Assembly: GCA_045656705.1 (NCBI GenBank)
Contig: JAZORR010000043.1
Coordinates: 23,292-87,291 of the forward strand
Direction of reading: 5' to 3'
Length of the DNA: 64,000 bases
From: RGIG4576 sp045656705
GTDB lineage: Bacteria; Bacteroidota; Bacteroidia; Bacteroidales; Muribaculaceae
Both the position numbers and the translations under genes were made by a program. Under the pieces are notes generated by a model. That model worked only from the letters and a program-made list of their open reading frames with translations, made no database searches and was not told where the DNA came from. Shown piece after piece: positions 1 through 7,956 of this stretch (position 1 is the stretch's first letter; each line of letters opens with the position of its first letter).

Positions 1-429
1 CAAAGCCAATTGGATAGCAGTGGCGAAACATCCCGGATTGGCCACATGTATAGCACCCTCCTTCACAATGCGACGTCGATTCAGCTCTGGCAAACCATAG
101 TAGAAATCGTGTTCGCCATCGATGATGCGATAATCTTGCGAAAGGTCGATAATACGCAAATCGGCAGGCATAGCATTTTCTTCCATAAATCTGCGACTTT
201 CACCATGAGGAGTACAAAAGAACACCACATTGATTTCGTCCCAAGGAGTTTCGGAAGTGAAACGCATATCCAATTCGCCGAGCAAACCTTGATGCACATC
301 GGTAATCAAATTGCCAGCGTTGCTGCTACTATTCACCCACTTTAGTTCCACATCGGGGTGATTGATGAGCAATCTAATGAGTTCGCCTGCAGTGTATCCT
401 GCTCCGCCTATAATCCCAGCTTTTATCAT
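1..429 (-). CDS. argC: N-acetyl-gamma-glutamyl-phosphate reductase, N-terminal part
   Basis: Third enzyme of arginine synthesis: NADPH-dependent reduction of N-acyl-glutamyl phosphate to the semialdehyde. The visible 143 residues begin MIKAGIIGGAGYTAGELIRL, with the Rossmann GxxGxxG motif near residues 7-12. They continue through FFCTPHGES and end just after the catalytic-cysteine motif NPGCFAT. The C-terminal half lies beyond the left edge of the window, so the gene is partial for that reason and not visibly broken. Its ATG overlaps the argG stop codon by one base (TAATG), which indicates translational coupling within an arg operon. In Bacteroides the acyl group of this pathway is known to be succinyl rather than acetyl; the sequence here cannot decide which. 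Confidence 0.95.
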   Translation of the reverse strand, partial: MIKAGIIGGAGYTAGELIRLLINHPDVELKWVNSSSNAGNLITDVHQGLLGELDMRFTSETPWDEINVVFFCTPHGESRRFMEENAMPADLRIIDLSQDYRIIDGEHDFYYGLPELNRRRIVKEGAIHVANPGCFATAIQLAL

Positions 430-1640
430 TATTCTTCAGTTTTACCGTTACGTTTTTGAATATTGTGGAAAATCTTCATTTGGTTACCAAGAATGCGCGT
501 AAAGCCCTTCACATCGTCGGCAGTCCAACCCTTACTCAATTCGCCATATTCACCAAAGTCGCTCTTCATCAAGTCGAATGGACTTTCCACACCCACAAGC
601 ACATAGTGATAAGGCTTTAAGTCAACAATGACACGACCTGTTACATTGTCTTGTGAAGATTCGAGGAACGCCTCGATGTCGCGCATCACGGGTTCGAGAT
701 ATTGAGCTTCGTGAAGGAACATACCATACCAAGTAGCGATTTGGTCTTTCCAATATTGTTGCCACTTAGTGAGAGTATGCTTTTCGAGCATCTTGTGAGC
801 AGCAATGATGAGCATAGGAGCACCAGCCTCAAAACCTACACGTCCCTTGATACCGATAATGGTGTCGCCGATGTGCATATCGCGTCCGAGAGCATAAGGA
901 GCTACCACTTCTTCAAGATATTGGATAGCCGCCACCTTATCGCCGAATTTAAGGCCATTGATACCTGCGATTTCACCTTGTTCGAAATCGATAGTGATGC
1001 GACTCTCTTCGGTAGCAGTCATTTGAGTAGGATATGCCTCTTCTGGTAGAGTTTCATTGCTCTTCAATGTTTCTTTACCACCGATACTTGTACCCCACAA
1101 ACCCTTATTGATACTATATTCAAGTTTAGTGAAATCGGCTACATATCCGTGTTCCTTCAAGTAATTGATTTCATACTCACGAGTAAGATTCTTATCGCGA
1201 GTAGGAGTGATAATTTCAATCTCAGGTGCAAGAATTTGGAAGGTAAGGTCGAAACGAATTTGGTCGTTACCAGCACTTGTGCTACCATGTGCCACATATT
1301 TTGCACCTACACTCTTAGCATAGTTGATGATGGCAAGAGCTTGGAAAATACGCTCAGAACTTACCGAAATAGGATAAGTGCCATTACGCAACACATTACC
1401 AAACACCATATAGCGAATACTCTTTTCGTAGTATTCTTGAGTAATATCGAGAGTGGCGTGCTGCACAGCTCCAAGAGCCAGCGCACGCTCTTCAATTGCT
1501 TTCAATTCCTGTGCATTGAAGCCACCTGTATTAGCAATGGCAGTATACACTTCATATCCACATTCTTCGCTTAGGTATTTCACACAGTATGAGGTATCAA
1601 GACCACCACTAAATGCCAATACCACTTTTTTATTTTCCAT
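429..1640 (-). CDS. argG: Argininosuccinate synthase
   Basis: Joins citrulline and aspartate with ATP to form argininosuccinate, the penultimate step of arginine synthesis in the cytoplasm. The 403-residue product has the usual family length. The N-terminal ATP-pyrophosphatase loop is plain (VVLAFSGGLDTSYCVKYL, residues 6-23), followed by AHGSTSAGNDQIRFD around residues 117-131. The gene lies between an acyltransferase gene upstream and argC downstream, all on the minus strand, and couples to argC by a one-base stop/start overlap. The start is the only ATG before the SGGLD motif. A 167-bp gap upstream contains a perfect 10-bp inverted repeat that may matter for its expression. Confidence 0.97.
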   Translation of the reverse strand: MENKKVVLAFSGGLDTSYCVKYLSEECGYEVYTAIANTGGFNAQELKAIEERALALGAVQHATLDITQEYYEKSIRYMVFGNVLRNGTYPISVSSERIFQALAIINYAKSVGAKYVAHGSTSAGNDQIRFDLTFQILAPEIEIITPTRDKNLTREYEINYLKEHGYVADFTKLEYSINKGLWGTSIGGKETLKSNETLPEEAYPTQMTATEESRITIDFEQGEIAGINGLKFGDKVAAIQYLEEVVAPYALGRDMHIGDTIIGIKGRVGFEAGAPMLIIAAHKMLEKHTLTKWQQYWKDQIATWYGMFLHEAQYLEPVMRDIEAFLESSQDNVTGRVIVDLKPYHYVLVGVESPFDLMKSDFGEYGELSKGWTADDVKGFTRILGNQMKIFHNIQKRNGKTEE

Positions 1641-1660
1641 ATTTTTAAATTATATATTAA

Positions 1661-1692
1661 TTTTCGGGGAATCGATAAAAAATCCCCGAAAA
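1661..1692 (-). promoter_or_regulatory. Inverted repeat in the argG leader
   Basis: TTTTCGGGGA at 1661-1670 and TCCCCGAAAA at 1683-1692 are perfect inverted repeats with a 12-nt AT-rich loop, 20-52 nt upstream of the argG start. On the minus strand there is no T-tract after the second arm, so it does not look like a simple terminator. It could be an mRNA hairpin or a repressor site; the sequence does not decide. Confidence 0.45.
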
Positions 1693-1807
1693 GGTTAAAC
1701 ATTAGTTATTGGGAATAAGTCGTTTATAATGATTTTTGATTGCTAAAAATCGTTACAAAGTATTTACTTAGACTTTCCCGATTGTAAAAAGTTTAAATTT
1801 CAGTAGA

Positions 1808-2356
1808 TTATTTATGCTCTTCTGGATCGTAGAGTAGACCAGTGCAAAGGCACATTCGTCGGCCATTACGTTGCAAAATATCAAAATTTACACAACTTTC
1901 ACATCCTCTCCAAAACGCCTCATCATCGGTGAGCATAGGGAATGTAGCCGGACGGAAACCCAATTCGCTATTAATTTTCATTACCGCCTCTCCAGTGGTC
2001 AAGCTGAAAATCTTTGCCTCTGGAAACATTTCACGCGATAAATCAAAAATTCGTCGTTTAATACGCTTAGCTAATCCTAAATTTCTAAAATCAGGATTTA
2101 CAATCAAACCAGAGTTTGCCACAAACTTCTTGTTACTCCAGCACTCGATGTAACTGAAACCAGCAAACTCGCCATGATAAAGAGCCAAGACAGCCTTGCC
2201 CTCAATCATTTTTTGCCTAACATATTCAGGTGATCGCTTAGCAATCCCTGTGCCACGCACCTTAGCCGCACGATTGATAGTGTCGAGTACTTCATCGACA
2301 TACTTGACATGTTCCGCACTGGCAACAACGATTTCGATTTCTTCTGAATTAATCAT
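1808..2356 (-). CDS. GNAT acyltransferase of the arginine cluster
   Basis: A 182-residue GNAT-fold protein. The acyl-CoA pyrophosphate-binding segment is visible as NPDFRNLGLAKRIKRRIF (about residues 86-103), preceded by strands typical of the fold. The C-terminus carries a CxxC...CxC cluster (CESC, then CLC), which may bind a metal. It sits between argR and argG, where an N-acylglutamate synthase would be expected, and no classical argA or argJ is seen here. An N-acetyl- or N-succinylglutamate synthase role is therefore inferred from context only. I chose the ATG at 2356 (MINSEEIEIVV) rather than an in-frame TTG 18 bases upstream. No T-rich terminator separates it from argG, so cotranscription is possible. 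Confidence 0.8.
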   Translation of the reverse strand: MINSEEIEIVVASAEHVKYVDEVLDTINRAAKVRGTGIAKRSPEYVRQKMIEGKAVLALYHGEFAGFSYIECWSNKKFVANSGLIVNPDFRNLGLAKRIKRRIFDLSREMFPEAKIFSLTTGEAVMKINSELGFRPATFPMLTDDEAFWRGCESCVNFDILQRNGRRMCLCTGLLYDPEEHK

Positions 2357-2403
2357 TTTTTTACTGTACAACAAACATTTATCCTATATATAGATAAACT
2401 CTC

Positions 2404-2433
2404 AAAGATGCTCCCACCTCCGAGAGCATCTTT
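2404..2433 (-). terminator. Hairpin between argR and the GNAT gene
   Basis: AAAGATGCTC and GAGCATCTTT form a 10-bp stem around a 10-nt loop. On the minus strand it is followed only by a short T stretch, so termination or attenuation after argR is likely but not certain. Confidence 0.5.
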
Positions 2434-2455
2434 ATATATTTACTGTTATAAAATA

Positions 2456-2959
2456 TTATTCCGACGCTTCTTCTTCGGTCATCAACGGAAGGAACTTAGC
2501 GAAAAGTTTTCGAGCTTCGTCGCGAGTCAAATCCTCACGCATCACCGCAAACACAGTATCAGCACCAGCAATAGTACCCAAAATTTCGGGAGTCTTACTC
2601 ATATCAATATCGTAGGCAAGACCACTTGCATAACCATTTCGTGTCTTGATCACAGCAGTGTGACCAGAGAATTGCAAAGATACAAAACTATTAGCATGTA
2701 CCGAATACGAAGAATAAGACATTCCTTTAGATAACATAGAATCTTGCAAATCATTACCATCAGGAATGATGTACATATAGCTACCCATATCAGTAGCCAC
2801 CTTTGTAGCTTTCAAGGTCTTTAGGTCTCTTGATAGAGTGGCTTGTGTAACCACATAACCATTAGTAGCAAGAAGGTGAGCAAGTTCGTCTTGACTTCCC
2901 ACACAATTGTTCTTAATCAACTTTACTATTAGTTGTAAACGAGTTTTTTTATTTCTCAT
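2456..2959 (-). CDS. argR: Arginine repressor ArgR
   Basis: Arginine-responsive transcription factor of 167 residues, the normal family length. The N-terminal winged helix spans roughly residues 1-75, with the recognition region TQATLSRDLKTLKATKV. The C-terminal hexamerisation and arginine-binding domain carries TIAGADTVFAVMRE near residues 130-143. It heads the arg cluster on the minus strand and has its own promoter-like element and AT-rich palindromes upstream, which suggests autoregulation. A purine-rich AGGAT lies about 10 bases before the ATG. Confidence 0.95.
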   Translation of the reverse strand: MRNKKTRLQLIVKLIKNNCVGSQDELAHLLATNGYVVTQATLSRDLKTLKATKVATDMGSYMYIIPDGNDLQDSMLSKGMSYSSYSVHANSFVSLQFSGHTAVIKTRNGYASGLAYDIDMSKTPEILGTIAGADTVFAVMREDLTRDEARKLFAKFLPLMTEEEASE

Positions 2960-3001
2960 GGGGTTTTATCCTTTTATAAGTTTAAGTTTCATTTCGTGAT
3001 A

Positions 3002-3062
3002 CAAAATTAATAACTTTTTTTGTATTTACATAATTATTCGTGAATAAAATGTATTTTTATAC
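3002..3062 (-). promoter_or_regulatory. argR promoter with candidate ArgR operators
   Basis: On the minus strand TAATTTTG (3002-3009) matches the Bacteroidetes -7 box TAnnTTTG; a good -33 TTTG is not seen. Just upstream lie two AT-rich palindromes: TTATTCGTGAATAA (3034-3047) and GTATTTTTATAC (3051-3062). Both resemble halves of ARG boxes (TGAAT...ATTCA). The placement fits repression by ArgR, but this is inferred from the sequence pattern alone. Confidence 0.5.
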
Positions 3063-3151
3063 GCAAATTTTATTAAAAACCTTGATAATCATTAGCATAA
3101 TTAGCAAAAAACTACAAATCATATATATCATCCTAATTATATATGTATTAA

Positions 3152-3188
3152 TAAAAGAAAAGATGCATACCCACAGGCATACATCTTT
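3152..3188 (-). terminator. Terminator after the transglycosylase gene
   Basis: On the minus strand a stem of about 13 bp with G-U pairs (AAAGATG... with ...CATCTTT, 3159-3188) is followed by TCTTTTATT. It ends the parAB-DUF5683-transglycosylase operon 26 bases beyond the last stop codon. Confidence 0.75.
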
Positions 3189-3213
3189 ATGAACTTTTAC
3201 AATCGAGTTATGC

Positions 3214-5058
3214 TTATTTTCGTTTTTTGCTTGGTTTAGCCTTCGAACGAGATGTGTTTTTTGTATTCTTCTTAGGGATGGTGAGTTTTTGTCCCTTTTG
3301 AAGATTGTTTCCCTTCAAATCGTTGGCATTCTTAATGGCGGCGATTGAAACACCATATTTTTGAGCAATAATATAAAGAGATTCGCCCGATTTCACTGTG
3401 TGAGTAATGGTAGCCGACTCGTTTGAATCTTTACCCTTTGGCACTTTCAGGCGTTGTCCAGCCTGAAGCGAGTTACTCTTCAACCCATTAGCCACCTTCA
3501 ATTCATCGACAGATACTCCATATTTTTCGGCAATAATAGATAGGTTTTCACCCTTGCGCACCTTATGAGTTTCGGTGTATACGCTATTCTTAGTTTCTTT
3601 CTTCTTTGAAGATTTTTCGATAGTTTCTTTCTTTTTCTTATCTTGCTTTGGTGCTTCAGATTTATTCTTTTCCTCATCCGGAGTCATTGCACCCACCACA
3701 GCAAGGCTATCAGCTTCGGCCACATCTTGCTCGGTAACTTCAGGAGCGCGATACACCTTCACATTTTCCACTACTTTCACTTTCAAGCGTTGACCTACAC
3801 GAAGATTGTTATTCTTCAATTTATTATCACGCTTTAAGGCGTTTACTGTGGTACCATACTTGGCTGCAATCTTACCCAAACTTTCTCCACTTTTCACCTT
3901 GTGAGTCTTAGTAACAGTACGCTTCTCATAAGTATATGCACCATTTTCGTCGCTTGCAATAGCCTCCATTTGAGGTTCGACTACTGCGCGTGGTTTATAT
4001 TTCTTGGTATCAAAACCACAAATGCTATCTTCGCTCATAATGTAGCTATACACCTGTTGAGAAGGAAGAGCAAGAGTGTATGAACGAATATTGCCTGGGA
4101 TTACATCATTTCTATATTGAGGATTAAGCACACGCAACGCCTCGATAGGAATATTAAGAATAGCCGAAATCTGCTTGAAATGAACTCTACTATTCACGCT
4201 CACAGTATCCACAAGAATAGGTTTGCGAGCCAAAGCAGGGCTGATATTATGATACTTGTGATAAGTCATCACATAGTTTGCAGCAATGAAGGCAGGCACG
4301 TAGCCACGAGTTTCGGCAGGAAGGAACGCATAAATTTGCCAAAAATCCTTACCACTACCACCTGCACGTGCAAGTGCTTGATTTACCTTGCCCGGACCAC
4401 AGTTGTAGGCAGCAATAGCCAACGACCAATCGCCATATATCTTGTACAATTCTTTAAGATACTTCGCAGCCTTTTCAGATGACTTATACGGATCGAGACG
4501 TTCATCGACAAGAGAATTCACTTCCAAGCCCAATCCCTTACCAGTCTTCACCATAAACTGCCACAATCCAGCAGCACCTACTCTCGACTTAGCCACAGGA
4601 TTGAGAGCCGATTCCACCACAGGAAGATACTTCAATTCCATAGGCATACCTTCAGCCTCAAGAGCTTGCTCGAATATCGGCATATAATACAAACTCATAC
4701 CGAGCATAGCCTCAACGAGAGTACGCTTTTTATTGATATACATATCAATGAAACGACGCACCTCTGAATTGTAGGGCATCTCAATAGAAGTAGGTAATTG
4801 ACTCAAACGCTTAATATAATCTTCTTCTTTTGTGTCGCCACCATCTTTACTTTCCACCTCCTCATCGAGAATAGTATAGTTTTGAAGATACCAATTTTGA
4901 AGAAGCGCTTCGGTATCAGTTTCAAAACTTGGCGGAGTAACAGCGAGAGTATCGGTAAGCGAATCTCTCACTGTAAGTATATTATTTTTCTTAGAAGCAA
5001 CCACAGAACCTGTAGCCAACAATCCAGAAAACAGTAAAATTGCTATTTTTTTCTTCAT
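3214..5058 (-). CDS. MltD-like lytic transglycosylase with three LysM domains
   Basis: Secreted murein lytic transglycosylase of 614 residues that cleaves the glycan strand of peptidoglycan. A signal peptide (MKKKIAILLFSGLLATGSVVAS) is followed by an SLT domain at about residues 120-245. The catalytic glutamate is in PVVESALNP (E149), with AAGLWQFM and IAAYNCGPG downstream. Three LysM peptidoglycan-binding modules follow at about 382-428, 494-539 and 552-597 (THKVKSGESL, THKVRKGENL, THTVKSGESL). Charged Lys/Ser/Glu linkers separate them and a basic tail closes the protein. It is the last gene of the parA-parB-DUF5683 operon, 33 bases after its neighbour, an arrangement I recognise from other Bacteroidales. 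Confidence 0.92.
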   Translation of the reverse strand: MKKKIAILLFSGLLATGSVVASKKNNILTVRDSLTDTLAVTPPSFETDTEALLQNWYLQNYTILDEEVESKDGGDTKEEDYIKRLSQLPTSIEMPYNSEVRRFIDMYINKKRTLVEAMLGMSLYYMPIFEQALEAEGMPMELKYLPVVESALNPVAKSRVGAAGLWQFMVKTGKGLGLEVNSLVDERLDPYKSSEKAAKYLKELYKIYGDWSLAIAAYNCGPGKVNQALARAGGSGKDFWQIYAFLPAETRGYVPAFIAANYVMTYHKYHNISPALARKPILVDTVSVNSRVHFKQISAILNIPIEALRVLNPQYRNDVIPGNIRSYTLALPSQQVYSYIMSEDSICGFDTKKYKPRAVVEPQMEAIASDENGAYTYEKRTVTKTHKVKSGESLGKIAAKYGTTVNALKRDNKLKNNNLRVGQRLKVKVVENVKVYRAPEVTEQDVAEADSLAVVGAMTPDEEKNKSEAPKQDKKKKETIEKSSKKKETKNSVYTETHKVRKGENLSIIAEKYGVSVDELKVANGLKSNSLQAGQRLKVPKGKDSNESATITHTVKSGESLYIIAQKYGVSIAAIKNANDLKGNNLQKGQKLTIPKKNTKNTSRSKAKPSKKRK

Positions 5059-5091
5059 ATATTAGTAAGTATAACCTTGTCTTATTATCAA

Positions 5092-5955
5092 TTAAAAAGT
5101 AAATGCACATTGCACACCTACCGATGGCAGTTTGCCTTGAGTAGCAAGTTGAGGCTCTACCACAGCTGGCTTCACCTTCATTGCAATATCGTCGTTAATA
5201 TCGAATTGCATAAGCGATGCATCGACATAGGCATCGAGCACGCATAGCATATACATACCTACAAGACCTATCACACATATTTCCTTATTGCGACGATAGA
5301 AATCCTTCTTTGATTTCAGAGTTCTTTTCAGCCACTCCATATCAATATTGTCCTCGCTGTAGTTAGGTGGATAAAGATCCATATAACTTTTGGTAGACGG
5401 ATCGCTATCCATCGCATCGCGATAGGCCTTGGTGTAGTCTTCGAGCATTCGATTGTTCCATGAAGTGGCATAACCAAACCCAACAAAGCCTCCCACTACT
5501 ATAGGCAATTTCCAATAACGACGATTATACACCTGACCAAGCCCCGGACACAAAAGCGACAACCACATGGCTCTATTAGGATCGGGATTAAAATCTCTCA
5601 CCTTACCATATTCGGCACGAAAGGCTGAATCTCGCTCTAAAGAATCTTGCAAATGCTTCATCTCACGCTCAAATGCCATAGCAAGTGAATCGGCTTGTGC
5701 ATTCTTCACAATTTGACTTTGCTCATTCTTCGCCACACTGTCCACACGAGCTGTATCGGCCTTCATAAAAGAGTTTTTCGCTCTAAGTGTAGTTGAAAAA
5801 GTCTTTTTTTGAGCTTCTACTTTAAATGGAGCATCGGTTGCGGGATTGAGCTCGGCGGGTTCTTGAGCAATAGCCCAAAACGGCAATAGCCAGCTAAGCA
5901 AAAATGCCAAACTCGCCATTAAACCTCTTAATATTTCTGTTCTTTTTTTATTCAC
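5092..5955 (-). CDS. DUF5683 family membrane protein
   Basis: A 287-residue protein of unknown function that typically lies after parB in Bacteroidetes. An N-terminal hydrophobic segment (SLAFLLSWLLPFWAIAQ) is a signal peptide or anchor. A charged, helical region follows to about residue 125. The conserved core begins NPNRAMWLSLLCPGLGQVYNRRYWKLP (split here as NRAMWLSLLCPGLGQ, then VYNRRYWKLP) and continues into a hydrophobic stretch IVVGGFVGFGYA. A second hydrophobic segment (ICVIGLVGMYMLCVLDAYVDA) lies near residue 230. It is 37 bases after parB and 33 before the transglycosylase gene, which suggests a link between segregation and envelope that remains to be proven. Confidence 0.85.
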   Translation of the reverse strand: MNKKRTEILRGLMASLAFLLSWLLPFWAIAQEPAELNPATDAPFKVEAQKKTFSTTLRAKNSFMKADTARVDSVAKNEQSQIVKNAQADSLAMAFEREMKHLQDSLERDSAFRAEYGKVRDFNPDPNRAMWLSLLCPGLGQVYNRRYWKLPIVVGGFVGFGYATSWNNRMLEDYTKAYRDAMDSDPSTKSYMDLYPPNYSEDNIDMEWLKRTLKSKKDFYRRNKEICVIGLVGMYMLCVLDAYVDASLMQFDINDDIAMKVKPAVVEPQLATQGKLPSVGVQCAFTF

Positions 5956-5992
5956 AAACGCACAAATTTTGACAATTCGCCTGCCTCATTTG

Positions 5993-6895
5993 TTATGAAT
6001 TTTGCGAATCATCATTTTTTAATTTGTCAAAGATAGCAATTAATCTCTCAAGTTCCATCTCATTTTTGAAAGGAAATGTTATTTTTCCTTTACCATTTAC
6101 ATCGCAAGAAAACTTCACATCGGTGTTGAATGCAGTCGAAAGATGTTTTTGCAAAATCTTATAATCGTTGTTATTCAGCTTTTTAACCTCACTTACAGGT
6201 GCAATTTCACCCATTTCATCGGCTTCTCGGTATTGCTTAGCAAGAGCTTCTACCTGACGCACCGATAAACTTTTTTTAATAGTCTCGTTATAAAGTTTTA
6301 ACTGTAGCGAAGGCTTTTCCACCATCAAGATGGCTCTCGCATGCCCCATGTCTACCATTCTATCACGCAATCCAAGTTGCACTTCGGCAGGTAATTTAAG
6401 CAAACGCAAGAAATTGGCAATAGTAGCACGCTTCTTACCAATGCGTTCGCTCAATCGTTCTTGTGTGAGGTTATATTGTTCTATAAGTTTCTTAAATGTG
6501 AGTGCGATTTCGATAGCATTCAAGTCTTCTCGCTGAATGTTTTCGATCAAAGCCATTTCAGTAAGTTCGGTATCGGTAGCTGTGCGAATATAAGCAGGCA
6601 CAGATTCGAGACCTACAAGTTTGGCCGCACGATAGCGACGCTCACCCGAGATAATTTGATAACTATCCACTCCAATCTTGCGAAGAGTGAGTGGCTGGAT
6701 GATACCAAGTTCGCGTACCGACACAGCCAACTCTTCAAGAGCCGCCTCATCGAAGAAATTTCTTGGTTGATCGGGATTAGGAGATATCTGACAGACAGGT
6801 ATCTCATTTATAGCCGACGAGCCACTTGTTTGCACATCGTCCATCGAAATAAGAGAGTCGAGCCCTCTACCTAAAGCACTTCTTTTTAATGCCAT
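5993..6895 (-). CDS. parB: Chromosome partitioning protein ParB
   Basis: ParB loads at parS sites and slides as a CTP-gated clamp. The 300-residue protein shows the N-terminal nuclease-like/CTP-binding domain with NPDQPRNFFD and the signature ISGERRYRAAKLVG (about residues 82-95). ENIQREDLNAIE follows, then the helix-turn-helix TQERLSERIGKKRATIANFL (about 143-162). The C-terminal dimerisation domain ends the protein. It starts 27 bases after parA in the same operon. I did not find a convincing parS palindrome in this window, but I could not search exhaustively. Confidence 0.96.
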   Translation of the reverse strand: MALKRSALGRGLDSLISMDDVQTSGSSAINEIPVCQISPNPDQPRNFFDEAALEELAVSVRELGIIQPLTLRKIGVDSYQIISGERRYRAAKLVGLESVPAYIRTATDTELTEMALIENIQREDLNAIEIALTFKKLIEQYNLTQERLSERIGKKRATIANFLRLLKLPAEVQLGLRDRMVDMGHARAILMVEKPSLQLKLYNETIKKSLSVRQVEALAKQYREADEMGEIAPVSEVKKLNNNDYKILQKHLSTAFNTDVKFSCDVNGKGKITFPFKNEMELERLIAIFDKLKNDDSQNS

Positions 6896-6922
6896 AATCT
6901 TTTTCCTCTATTTTGTGTTTTT

Positions 6923-7699
6923 TCAATTCTTTTTCTTGCGATTTTTAGTAATGATTTCTTTCGCCAATTGAAGGTGACTTGTGGCACCTCTACTTGATGC
7001 ATCATACAATATAGCAGGCAATCCATGACTTGGAGCCTCACTCAAGCGAATATTACGAGGTATAACAGTATCAAACACCATATCGCCAAAGTGGCCCTTC
7101 AATTCTTCAAAAATCTGATTGGCCAATCGTAGACGAGCATCGTACATTGTGAGCAAAAATCCTTCGATTTGCAGCGATGGATTAAGTTTAGATTTGATGA
7201 TGCGAATTGTATTCAACAATTTACTAATACCTTCAAGAGCAAAATATTCTGCTTGCACAGGAATAATCACCGAATCGGCAGCAGTGAGTGCATTCACCGT
7301 GATGAGTCCGAGAGAAGGACTACAGTCAATAAGAATATAGTCATACACTTCCTTCATAGGAGCAAGTAGCATCTGAAGCACTCGCTCACGATTATCTTTG
7401 TTGATAAGTTCGAGCTCAGCACCCACGAGGTCGATACGCGAACCCACAAGATCAAGCCCTTCGACACAAGTTTTCACTTGTGTGCCATCAAGAGGATAAT
7501 CATCAACCAGACATTCATATATCGATGAAGACATTTGCTTAGGGTCTATACCTAAACCCGAAGTAGCATTTGCCTGAGGATCGGCATCAATAATCAATAC
7601 TTTCTTACCTTGCACAGCAAGAGAAGCAGCCAAGTTGATAGAAGTGGTGGTCTTACCTACTCCACCTTTTTGATTTGCTATTGCTATAATCTTTCCCAT
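6923..7699 (-). CDS. parA: ParA/Soj chromosome partitioning ATPase
   Basis: Deviant Walker-A ATPase that works with ParB to move origins. The 258-residue product starts MGKIIAIANQKGGVGKTTT, so the deviant P-loop with its signature lysine lies at residues 10-18. DADPQANATSG follows at about 40-50, and IDCSPSLGLIT (Walker B) lies near 124-134. A longer reading frame extends 33 bases upstream, but the ATG at 7699 places the P-loop at the normal position. It is the first gene of the parA-parB-DUF5683-transglycosylase operon. The upstream intergenic region carries DnaA-box-like motifs. Confidence 0.96.
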   Translation of the reverse strand: MGKIIAIANQKGGVGKTTTSINLAASLAVQGKKVLIIDADPQANATSGLGIDPKQMSSSIYECLVDDYPLDGTQVKTCVEGLDLVGSRIDLVGAELELINKDNRERVLQMLLAPMKEVYDYILIDCSPSLGLITVNALTAADSVIIPVQAEYFALEGISKLLNTIRIIKSKLNPSLQIEGFLLTMYDARLRLANQIFEELKGHFGDMVFDTVIPRNIRLSEAPSHGLPAILYDASSRGATSHLQLAKEIITKNRKKKN

Positions 7700-7786
7700 A
7701 TAATGTAAGTCAAAGCTAATTTCACAATGCAAAGGAATTATTTTTTATGCAAATACACATAATTTTAATAGCCAAAAATGACAAAA

Positions 7787-7834
7787 TTGTTGATAAGTGG
7801 GCTTTTTTGTTAATAACTCCGAAGTTATCAACAA
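7787..7834. promoter_or_regulatory. Cluster of DnaA-box-like motifs near parA
   Basis: TTGTTGATAA (7787-7796) and TTATCAACAA (7825-7834) are a perfect inverted pair, and TGTTAATAA lies between them at 7808-7816. Read as 9-mers these are TTATCAACA twice in opposite orientation and TTATTAACA, one or two bases from the DnaA-box consensus TTATCCACA. The surrounding region is AT-rich and lies in the 257-bp gap between parA and the Spy-like gene. A role in replication is a guess from proximity to parAB. Confidence 0.3.
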
Positions 7835-7885
7835 GCAGTTGGATTCAATTTGCACTATTTCTCCTCTTTTATTAGTAAAAGATGC

Positions 7886-7911
7886 CGTGTGATAGCACAT
7901 TACCTCACACG
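7886..7911 (-). terminator. Hairpin after the Spy-like gene
   Basis: CGTGTGA and TCACACG form a 7-bp stem with a 12-nt loop; the minus-strand continuation is GCATCTTTTA. It is a plausible weak terminator for the sigma-factor operon. Confidence 0.4.
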
Positions 7912-7956
7912 ACAGTCTTCTTATTTCAATCTTAATTTTATTTATATTCTTATCGT

